7,954 nt of DNA, from the NCBI GenBank assembly GCA_035633075.1, contig DASQFQ010000224.1:1-7954 (forward strand), in the 5' to 3' direction. This document shows, piece after piece, positions 1-4,558 of this stretch. The DNA is from DASQFQ01 sp035633075 (GTDB lineage: Bacteria; Actinomycetota; Thermoleophilia; Solirubrobacterales; Solirubrobacteraceae). Under the pieces are notes generated by a model that was not told where the DNA came from, searched no databases, and was given only the letters and a program-made list of their open reading frames with translations. The first letter of the stretch is position 1. Each line of letters starts with the position of its first letter. The translations under genes and the position numbers were made by a program.

Positions 1-939
1 CGGGCTCTGCATGGGCACCGCCTCAACGCGGCGGCGGAACTCCGCGGTCGCCGCTCCGTCGAGCAGTGCCAGCGCCCGCCGGGGATCGGCGTTGCTGATC
101 ACGACGCAGGCCTCGACGAGCGTGCCGTCCTCGAGCTCGACGCCCTCGCCCGGCCGGATCGCGGCCACGGCCGCGCCGGTGGCCACTGCCGCGCCGGCCT
201 CGAGCGCGCTGTCGCGCAGCGCGAAGGAGACCATGCCCATCCCGCCCCGGACGTAGGTCCACGCCCCGGGATAGCCGGTCAGCCGCCCGCTGGAGTGGTG
301 GAAGGCGATCGACGCCGTCCCGGGGTCGAAGGGCGACGCGAAGGTCCCGATTACGCCCTGTCCGGCCAGGGCGTCCACCACCGGCGGGCTGAAGAAGCGC
401 TCGAGCTGGGTGACCACCGAGTCCTCGAACACGGTCGCGATGGCCAACTCGTCGTGGTCCAGGCGCGACTCGACCTCCTCGCGCGAGGGCGGCTCGCCGA
501 GCCACAGGTCGCGATCGCCGGGCGGGCGCAGCGCGTCGCGGATCCGGGACGTCAGCGCGACATGGGCGCCGTAGCCGCGGGCATCCTCCGCGGACAGCCC
601 GGCCACCGTCCGCCGCTGCTCGATCCACTCGGTGAAGGCGCTGCCGTCCCCGAAGGGCACCGTGAGGTAAGGGTCCTCGGGCCGCAGTGGGATCAGCTCG
701 TAGCCGAAGCGGCGCAGCTGGAGGTCCTCGACGACCCTCGGGTGCAGCAGGCCCGCCAGGTACGCGCACGGCGAGATGGCGTAGCCCGGCCATGGCTCCT
801 CGACCGTGCAGGCGCCGCCGACGCGGTCGCGCCGTTCGAGCACGAGCACCGAGCGCCCGGCCCGCGCGAGGTAGCCTGCGGCGGCCAGGCCGTTGTGACC
901 GGCACCGACAACCACCGTGTCCCAGCGGCGCCGCGTCAT
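1..939 (-). CDS. Phytoene desaturase-like FAD-dependent oxidoreductase, C-terminus cut off by the window edge
   Basis: The frame is open from the start at 939 to base 1, giving 313 residues with no stop, so the C-terminal part lies outside the window. An N-terminal Rossmann fold is clear: GAGHNG at residues 12-17 after a hydrophobic strand, and an acidic E35 followed by RRDRVGGAC, the usual ADP-ribose-binding end of FAD amine-oxidase/phytoene-desaturase enzymes. Further family marks are the glycine-rich RGGMGMVSFAL near residues 231-241 and ISNADP at 281-286. The family (CrtI/PYROXD2-like) performs FAD-dependent desaturation or oxidation; the substrate cannot be told from sequence, and no carotenoid genes are visible nearby. 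I chose the ATG at 939. An in-frame GTG at 954 would add five residues, and neither has a good Shine-Dalgarno. It is divergent from htpX across 56 bp. Fold assignment is secure, exact function is not. Confidence 0.9.
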   Translation of the reverse strand, partial: MTRRRWDTVVVGAGHNGLAAAGYLARAGRSVLVLERRDRVGGACTVEEPWPGYAISPCAYLAGLLHPRVVEDLQLRRFGYELIPLRPEDPYLTVPFGDGSAFTEWIEQRRTVAGLSAEDARGYGAHVALTSRIRDALRPPGDRDLWLGEPPSREEVESRLDHDELAIATVFEDSVVTQLERFFSPPVVDALAGQGVIGTFASPFDPGTASIAFHHSSGRLTGYPGAWTYVRGGMGMVSFALRDSALEAGAAVATGAAVAAIRPGEGVELEDGTLVEACVVISNADPRRALALLDGAATAEFRRRVEAVPMQSP

Positions 940-976
940 GTCCCGGGCGAGCACGGCCCGGATCGTAGTCCCATCG

Positions 977-984
977 CTTATACT
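977..984. promoter_or_regulatory. Overlapping divergent -10 elements between the oxidoreductase and htpX
   Basis: The 56-bp divergent gap holds TATACT on the plus strand (979-984), one mismatch from TATAAT, ending 11 nt before the htpX ATG. The same bases read on the minus strand give TATAAG (982-977), facing the oxidoreductase. No TTGACA-like -35 is visible in either direction. If the plus element is used, the htpX transcript would begin only a few bases before its ATG. Inference from motif and position only. Confidence 0.4.
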
Positions 985-995
985 TCGTAAGGATC

Positions 996-1892
996 ATGCC
1001 ACGACCAACCTCCTTTGGCCGCGACATCGGGCTCCAGGTCCGGATGACGGTCACGATGTTTCTGCTCGGCCTGCTCTACGTCGCGCTCGTCGTCGCGCTG
1101 CTCTCCAGCGGCGTCAACGGCGTGACGGTGGCGCTGATCGCCGGCGGCCTGGCACTCGTCAACGTCTTCGCCTCTGACAAGCTCGCGCTGCGAGCGATGG
1201 GCGCGCGCGAGGTCTCGCCCGCAGAGGCACCCGAACTGCACGCCATGATCGAGCGCCTCTGCATCCAGGCCGACCTGCCCAAGCCGCACGTCGCCGTCGC
1301 CGACACGCGGATGCCCAACGCCTTCGCCCTCGGGCGCTCGCCCAAGTCGGCGACCGTGTGCGCCACCACCGGGATCATGGACCTCCTGTCGCCTGCCGAG
1401 CTCGAGGGGGTGATGGCGCACGAGCTCAGCCATGTCGCCAATCGCGACGTGCTGGTGATGACGCTCGCCGCGTTCTTCGCCACGATCGCCGCGTACATCG
1501 TCCAGTTCGGGTTCTTCTTCGGCGGGGGCACGTCCGACGACGACGACAACCCGAGCTTCCTCGTGCTGTTCCTCGTCTCGCTCGTGGTCTACGTCCTCTC
1601 CTTCGTGCTCATGCAGGCGCTCTCGCGCTACCGCGAGTTCGCCGCCGATCGGGGCGCTGCCCTCATCACGGGCCGCCCGAGCGCCCTGTCCTCGGCGCTG
1701 ATGCGGATCTCGAGCGGCATGCACCGCATCCCCCAGCAGGACATGCGCGCCGCGGGCCAGCTGAGCGCCTTCTACTTCTTCCCTCCGGGGACGAAGTCGG
1801 CGATCGCCGGCCTGTTCGCCACCCACCCACCGATGGAGAAGCGGATCGCAGCGCTCGAGCGGCTCGAGGCGCAGCTGCAGGGAAGGGCCTAG
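996..1892 (+). CDS. htpX: HtpX-family M48 membrane zinc metalloprotease
   Basis: The 298-residue protein matches the size of HtpX (about 290 in E. coli). Two hydrophobic segments at about 17-37 and 40-60 precede the catalytic domain. The zinc motif HELSH is at residues 142-146 (ligands H142 and H146, catalytic E143), and the third ligand is probably E214 in SRYREFAADRGAA. Two more hydrophobic stretches (about 155-175 and 187-209) lie between them, separated by an acidic DDDD loop at 181-184. THPPMEKRIAAL (276-287) is the usual C-terminal family block. HtpX degrades misfolded or damaged membrane proteins, with its active site facing the cytoplasm, and is linked to envelope stress. The ATG at 996 has AAGGA two bases upstream, too close for ideal spacing, and a -10-like TATACT at 979. 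Only 13 bp separate it from pspAB, which supports a shared membrane-maintenance role. Confidence 0.95.
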   Translation: MPRPTSFGRDIGLQVRMTVTMFLLGLLYVALVVALLSSGVNGVTVALIAGGLALVNVFASDKLALRAMGAREVSPAEAPELHAMIERLCIQADLPKPHVAVADTRMPNAFALGRSPKSATVCATTGIMDLLSPAELEGVMAHELSHVANRDVLVMTLAAFFATIAAYIVQFGFFFGGGTSDDDDNPSFLVLFLVSLVVYVLSFVLMQALSRYREFAADRGAALITGRPSALSSALMRISSGMHRIPQQDMRAAGQLSAFYFFPPGTKSAIAGLFATHPPMEKRIAALERLEAQLQGRA

Positions 1893-1895
1893 GCT
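1890..1895 (+). promoter_or_regulatory. Putative -10 (TAGGCT) for pspAB, made partly of the htpX stop codon
   Basis: TAGGCT fits the TAnnnT -10 form common in GC-rich actinobacteria. Its first three bases are the TAG stop of htpX. It ends 10 nt before the pspAB ATG, so a start from here would give an almost leaderless message. The same arrangement recurs at 4545, 5756 and 6100. No -35 is evident. pspAB may equally be read from the htpX promoter, as only 13 bp separate the genes. Confidence 0.35.
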
Positions 1896-1905
1896 TGAGA
1901 GGCCG

Positions 1906-2478
1906 ATGGGCCTCTTCGACATCCTGACCGGGAAGCGCAAGCTCGCACAACCCGCGCCCGACCGGCTGTTCGCCATGAGCACCGCGGGAGTCACGCTCGA
2001 GGCGGAGATGGGCCTGCGCAGCTCCGGCAAGGCCGCGATCGTCTTCCAGCCGTTGGCCACCGCCGACTTCGACGCGATCGTCGCCGACATGGAGGAGGTC
2101 GTGCGCGGGACCGGCGCCGACACCGGGACCTCGGTCGAGAAGTCCGACGACACGTTCGGCTACCGCTGGATGGTGCTCTCCGACCCCGACTTCGAGGACC
2201 TCGTGGTGGGGGTCAACGGCGTCTCGAGCGCGCTGGAGTCCGGCGGCTACGGCGAGCGGATCCTCTGCGCCGTGTTCGCCTTCCGCGACGCCCAGGACAA
2301 GCCCGTGTACTGGATCTACAACTACAAGCGCGGAACCTTCTACCCCTTCGTCCCCGCCGGAGGCGAGCAGCAGCGCGACTCCGAGCGCGAGCTGCGGCTC
2401 AAGGCCCAGATCGGCGCCGACCTCCCGGTGGAGGCCGACCTGGAGCGCTGGTTCCCGCTCTGGGGGATCCCGATCTAG
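1906..2478 (+). CDS. pspAB: PspA-associated protein PspAB
   Basis: A 190-residue soluble protein beginning MGLFDILTGKRKL, with no signal peptide or membrane segment. I recognise it as the PspAB family found beside PspA in actinobacteria and archaea. Typical parts are the N-terminal amphipathic start, an FGYRW-containing strand near residues 84-88, an aromatic-rich block VYWIYNYKRGTFYPFVP at 134-150, and a C-terminal RWFPLWGIPI. The biochemical role is not known to me; family context points to assistance of PspA in membrane-stress protection. The pairing here with pspAA and pspA, on the opposite strand and directly convergent, supports the name. The start at 1906 has GAGAGG ending only 3 nt away, too near for a normal ribosome site, which fits leaderless initiation or coupling to htpX. 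Its stop overlaps the pspAA stop. Confidence 0.85.
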   Translation: MGLFDILTGKRKLAQPAPDRLFAMSTAGVTLEAEMGLRSSGKAAIVFQPLATADFDAIVADMEEVVRGTGADTGTSVEKSDDTFGYRWMVLSDPDFEDLVVGVNGVSSALESGGYGERILCAVFAFRDAQDKPVYWIYNYKRGTFYPFVPAGGEQQRDSERELRLKAQIGADLPVEADLERWFPLWGIPI

Positions 2479-2487
2479 TCCGGGATC
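2466..2487. terminator. Hairpin centred on the shared stop codons of pspAB and pspAA
   Basis: GATCCCG (2466-2472) and CGGGATC (2481-2487) are a perfect 7-bp inverted repeat with an 8-base loop. The loop contains CTAG (2475-2478), which is the TAG stop of pspAB on plus and of pspAA on minus. Being symmetrical it can fold in both transcripts and could act as a compact bidirectional terminator. It lacks a U-run on either side, so termination is inferred from location and symmetry. Confidence 0.45.
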
Positions 2488-2753
2488 AGCCCGTCGCCGG
2501 TGAACTCGTTCCGCGCCTCGGTGATGGTGGTGTCGGGCGGCGGGAGGATCACGTCGGATTCCTCGAGCTCGTCGGCCTCGAGCAGGCTTCCGTTCGTGCG
2601 CACGAGCTGGAGCATCTCCTCGAAGAGCTCGTGGAAGCCGTCCTCGTCGTCGGCGTTCACCGCCTCCACGGCGGCGTTGTCGAGCTCGTTGAGGGGCCCG
2701 GCGTGCTCGTCGGACAGGCGGTACTGGTTCTCCGTCGAGATCCGGACGATCAC
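2475..2753 (-). CDS. pspAA: PspA-associated protein PspAA
   Basis: A 92-residue acidic protein starting MIVRISTENQYRLS and ending in the block SDVILPPPDTTITEARNEF (66-84), then GDGLIPD. This layout, with a short N-terminal beta start, an acidic helical middle (about 22-62) and the DxxLPPPDxT motif, is that of the PspAA family that travels with PspA in actinobacteria and archaea. Its molecular role is not established as far as I know. The start is a GTG at 2753 overlapping the pspA stop as GTGA, and a GAGGGGG tract just upstream inside pspA can serve as the ribosome site, so translation is probably coupled to pspA. Downstream it converges with pspAB, sharing CTAG. The operon pspA-pspAA strongly supports the name. 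Confidence 0.88.
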   Translation of the reverse strand: MIVRISTENQYRLSDEHAGPLNELDNAAVEAVNADDEDGFHELFEEMLQLVRTNGSLLEADELEESDVILPPPDTTITEARNEFTGDGLIPD

Positions 2754-3514
2754 GCCCCCTCGCCCTCCGCCTTGCCCTGCCCGAGCGCGGGGGCCTCGCC
2801 GCCGCCCTGGCCGAGCTCGGCCTTGAGCTTGGCCAGGTCGTCGTCCACGGCGCTTTGGGAGGTGAGCTCGTGGAGCTGGCGGTCGATGTCGTCCTGGCCC
2901 GAGCTGAGCGTCAGGTTGTCGTCGAACGCACCCGACGCCTCGAGCTCGTCCATGGCGCCGGCGCGGGCGCGCATGTTCTCCGTCTTGTCCACGGCCCGCT
3001 GCATCGCGAGGCCGACGTCGGCCATCTCCTCGCCCACTCCGGTGGCCGCCTCGGAGATCTTCACGGATGCCTCCGCGGCGGAGTACTGGGCCTTGATGAC
3101 CTCCTTCTTGGTCCGGAACTGGTCGATCTTGGTGCGCAGCTTCTGCTCCTTGTCGACCAGCTGGGCCTGCTGGCTCTCGAGCTCAGCGATCTGCTGGTCG
3201 AGCGACTGCAGCTCCTGTTGGGCGAACTGCTTGCGCTCGAGGGCGGTGCGGGCGAGCTCCTCCTTGCCGGCCGCAAGCGCCTGGCGGGCCTGCGTGTCGA
3301 GCTTGACGACCTGCTGCTCGAGCTTGGAGGCCTGCAGCTGCAGGCGCTTCTTGGAGGTGACGACGTCCGCGATGCCCTTCTTGACGTTCTGGAGCAGCTC
3401 CATCTGACGCTGGTAGGAGTACTCGAGCGTCTCCCCCGGATCCTCCGCGCGGTCAAGCAGCTTGCTGATCTTCGCCTTGATGACGGTGGACATGCGTCCG
3501 CTCACGCCTGCCAC
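2750..3514 (-). CDS. pspA: PspA/IM30 (Vipp1-like) family membrane-stress protein
   Basis: A 254-residue, almost wholly helical protein. After a short N-terminal helix (about 8-22) comes EDPGETLEYSYQRQMELL (24-41), the PspA/IM30 signature region, then a long Gln/Glu/Lys-rich coiled coil to about residue 155, a further helix around 160-187 and a flexible Gly/Glu-rich tail (235-254). PspA-family proteins are ESCRT-III-like: they polymerise on the cytoplasmic face of the membrane and stabilise it under stress. No PspC, LiaF-like or PspF partner is visible in the window. I chose the GTG at 3514 because AAGGGAGG lies five bases upstream; alternatives are GTG 3505 and ATG 3493, the latter nearer to the usual family N-terminus. 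It is translationally coupled to pspAA by a 4-base overlap. Confidence 0.93.
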   Translation of the reverse strand: MAGVSGRMSTVIKAKISKLLDRAEDPGETLEYSYQRQMELLQNVKKGIADVVTSKKRLQLQASKLEQQVVKLDTQARQALAAGKEELARTALERKQFAQQELQSLDQQIAELESQQAQLVDKEQKLRTKIDQFRTKKEVIKAQYSAAEASVKISEAATGVGEEMADVGLAMQRAVDKTENMRARAGAMDELEASGAFDDNLTLSSGQDDIDRQLHELTSQSAVDDDLAKLKAELGQGGGEAPALGQGKAEGEGA

Positions 3515-3519
3515 GGCGG

Positions 3520-3527
3520 CCTCCCTT
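3520..3527 (-). promoter_or_regulatory. Strong Shine-Dalgarno AAGGGAGG deciding the pspA start
   Basis: On the minus strand AAGGGAGG precedes the GTG at 3514 with a 5-base gap, the best ribosome-binding match near a start in the window. The in-frame ATG at 3493 would sit 26 bases from it, which argues for the GTG. Most other starts here lack such a site, so pspA appears to be translated from a true leader. Confidence 0.65.
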
Positions 3528-3551
3528 GGTCAGAGTCGGGGTTGAAGCGAT

Positions 3552-3557
3552 GGTATA
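3552..3557 (-). promoter_or_regulatory. Putative -10 (TATACC) for pspA
   Basis: TATACC on the minus strand (3557-3552) is the only AT-rich hexamer in the short gap before pspA. Transcription starting about 7 nt downstream would leave a leader of roughly 30 nt carrying the AAGGGAGG site. The last, usually conserved T is missing and no -35 is seen; the expected -35 area is occupied by the hairpin at 3559-3576. Confidence 0.35.
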
Positions 3558-3558
3558 G

Positions 3559-3576
3559 CGCGACGAGCCCGTCGCG
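3559..3576 (-). terminator. Hairpin just after the NlpC/P60 gene, probable terminator
   Basis: CGCGACG (3559-3565) and CGTCGCG (3570-3576) form a perfect 7-bp stem with a 4-base loop, beginning 5 bases after the NlpC stop on the minus strand. There is no U-run; the stem is followed by CTATACC. Terminators of GC-rich bacteria often lack the U-run. It abuts the pspA -10, so it could instead, or also, be an operator. Confidence 0.45.
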
Positions 3577-3581
3577 GGGCG

Positions 3582-4181
3582 CTAGAGGCGCTGCGGGTGG
3601 CGAACCTTGTAGCCCGCCGTCGGGCGGCCGGTCGCGCGCCAGCGCGGGCCCTTGCCGCCGCCCGCACCGGCCGAGCTCGTGTCGAGCCGCAGCCCGGCGA
3701 TGACCATGTAGGCGTGGCCGGGGTTCGCATAGATCGTGATCCAGCGGCCGGAGCCCGAGATGCCGTAGCGCATGAAGCCCGACGAGTCGCGCGCCCGCTT
3801 GAGCAGCCCGGCGGCGTTGAGCGCGAAGGAGACGGTACCCGAGCAGTCGTAGCCCTGGTCGATCATGGAGGCGTGGCCGCCGCCGTAGCGGTAGGGGTGG
3901 CCCTGGATCGTGTTCGCGGCCCAGATGGCCTGCTGGACCTGGGGCGGCCCGGCGGCCGGCGCGGCGGCGGTGCCGTCGGGGAGCAGGACGGCAGCCTCGC
4001 CGGGCACCACAGGCTGCGGGACCGCACCGGGCGTGGGCGGAGCCGGCATGGGAGCGGGGACGGGCGCGGGGACGGGCTCGGTCTGGAAGGCGGCCCCGCC
4101 GGTCGGTGCGGCGGCGAACGCCCCGACGGGAGCGACGCACGACGCAAGCCAACTGAGTACGACCAGGGCGAATGCCCGCAC
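3582..4181 (-). CDS. Secreted NlpC/P60-type cell-wall hydrolase
   Basis: A 199-residue protein with an N-terminal signal sequence: MRA, a hydrophobic core to about residue 20, and likely cleavage after AFA (21-23). A Pro/Ala-rich linker (about 35-60, repeated PVPAP-like units) leads to the C-terminal domain (about 80-199). The catalytic cysteine is C113 in GYDCSGTVSFAL and the histidine is probably H156 in NPGHAYMVI, the NlpC/P60 (C40) pattern. GHPYRYGGGH at 94-103 is the usual block before the cysteine. Such enzymes cut peptide bonds in peptidoglycan stem peptides outside the membrane. The start is the GTG at 4181, with GAGAGAGG 11 bases upstream. A c-di-AMP riboswitch directly precedes the gene, a known setting for actinobacterial wall hydrolases. 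The third catalytic residue is not clear, so the exact bond cut is unknown. Confidence 0.88.
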   Translation of the reverse strand: MRAFALVVLSWLASCVAPVGAFAAAPTGGAAFQTEPVPAPVPAPMPAPPTPGAVPQPVVPGEAAVLLPDGTAAAPAAGPPQVQQAIWAANTIQGHPYRYGGGHASMIDQGYDCSGTVSFALNAAGLLKRARDSSGFMRYGISGSGRWITIYANPGHAYMVIAGLRLDTSSAGAGGGKGPRWRATGRPTAGYKVRHPQRL

Positions 4182-4192
4182 GGCGTTCCGAA

Positions 4193-4200
4193 CCTCTCTC
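4193..4200 (-). promoter_or_regulatory. Candidate ribosome-binding site of the NlpC/P60 gene
   Basis: GAGAGAGG on the minus strand lies 11 bases before the GTG at 4181, slightly far but the only purine-rich site available. It sits between the riboswitch 3' end and the start codon, so it is the likely point where translation would be controlled if the switch acts on ribosome access. Confidence 0.45.
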
Positions 4201-4205
4201 GTGGG

Positions 4206-4332
4206 CCTACGGGGTTAGCTGACGGGCTGGCGCTGAAAGAGCCTGCGCCTCACGCCGCACTGGACGTGATTAGCCCCACACAACTGGGTCCCCCGCTCCC
4301 CGGCCCTCCTGGCCGGGAACTCGGCGTAGCAC
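4206..4332 (-). promoter_or_regulatory. c-di-AMP riboswitch (ydaO-yuaA type) in the NlpC/P60 leader
   Basis: Read on the minus strand, the leader carries the conserved ydaO blocks in order: GCGGGGGACCCA (4296-4285), GTGGGGCTAAT just after it, a variable hairpin region, and then CCCGTCAGCTAACC (4226-4213), the most diagnostic piece. The closing helix P1 is visible as CTACG (4329-4325) pairing with CGTAG (4211-4207). The class binds cyclic di-AMP and usually turns expression off when ligand is bound; in actinobacteria it typically precedes wall hydrolases such as NlpC/P60 and Rpf proteins, exactly as here. The aptamer ends about 25 bases before the start codon. I see no terminator with a U-run in that space, so the output mechanism is undetermined. 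Confidence 0.93.
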
Positions 4333-4354
4333 GGCACCTTATACCCCGGTGCCG
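4332..4354. repeat. Perfect inverted repeat spanning the NlpC/P60 -10, candidate operator
   Basis: CGGCACC (4332-4338) and GGTGCCG (4348-4354) are perfect 7-base inverted half-sites with a 9-base spacer. The proposed minus-strand -10 TATAAG (4343-4338) lies inside. The half-site centres are 16 bp apart. A repressor dimer bound here would block the promoter. No regulator gene is visible in the window, so this is an inference from symmetry and position. Confidence 0.45.
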
Positions 4355-4366
4355 ATGTATCTCCAA
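4338..4366 (-). promoter_or_regulatory. Promoter of the riboswitch-NlpC/P60 unit
   Basis: On the minus strand TTGGAG (4366-4361) and TATAAG (4343-4338) are separated by exactly 17 bases. The expected transcription start about 7 nt after the -10, near 4331, coincides with the first bases of the riboswitch, which independently supports the assignment. The -35 matches TTGACA only in its first three bases plus partial similarity. Confidence 0.6.
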
Positions 4367-4496
4367 CCAGGAATCGGCAAACGCTTCGCCCAGCTTGAGC
4401 GATTTCCTTCTCCGCGGCGTCCCGACGCGCGCCTCGTGGTCCCAGGAGGACAACCAACCGGCGCACGCGGTGTGGGCCCGTCCGGCGAGCCCGTCG

Positions 4497-4536
4497 GGTC
4501 CTGGGGGCGCGCGGCGAAACCGCCGGACCCAGGGCC
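4497..4536. repeat. Strong inverted repeat upstream of the CWB2 lipoprotein
   Basis: GGTCCTGGG (4497-4505) can pair with CCCAGGGCC (4528-4536), nine pairs with one G-U, and inside it CGGCG (4512-4516) pairs with CGCCG (4521-4525) around an AAAC loop. It ends 8 bases before the -10-like TAGCGT and covers the place of a -35. The rest of 4367-4496 shows no gene or recognised motif. It could be an operator or an insulating hairpin; no regulator is identified. Confidence 0.35.
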
Positions 4537-4544
4537 GGAACCAC

Positions 4545-4550
4545 TAGCGT
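4545..4550 (+). promoter_or_regulatory. Putative -10 (TAGCGT) for the CWB2 lipoprotein
   Basis: TAGCGT ends 8 nt before the GTG at 4559, the same spacing as the TAGNNT hexamers before the 5770 gene and xseA. No Shine-Dalgarno lies between, which fits leaderless initiation. No -35 is seen. Confidence 0.35.
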
Positions 4551-4558
4551 GTCGGGCC

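Noticed and set aside
23..1054. 343-codon minus-strand frame at the left edge
   Set aside because: It is an Arg/Ala/Gly-rich shadow in another frame of the real oxidoreductase, whose own frame runs off the edge without a stop.
978..2153. Long minus-strand open frame (391 codons) opposite htpX and pspAB
   Set aside because: Its product is low-complexity His/Glu/Arg-rich sequence expected from the reverse of a GC-rich gene, and both plus-strand genes beneath it are clearly recognised.
2631..3703. Two plus-strand open frames opposite pspA, rich in Ser or Leu
   Set aside because: They are antisense translations of the pspA coiled coil; Glu/Gln/Lys-rich genes produce Leu- or Ser-rich complements.
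4030..4085. Short tandem-like DNA repeat in the NlpC/P60 gene
   Set aside because: It encodes the Pro/Ala-rich linker (PVPAP units), an ordinary low-complexity spacer and not a separate repeat element.
4349..4558. N-terminal extension of the CWB2 lipoprotein frame to an upstream ATG
   Set aside because: It would bury the lipoprotein signal about 70 residues inside and cover the divergent promoter and hairpin; GTG 4559 gives a normal signal peptide.
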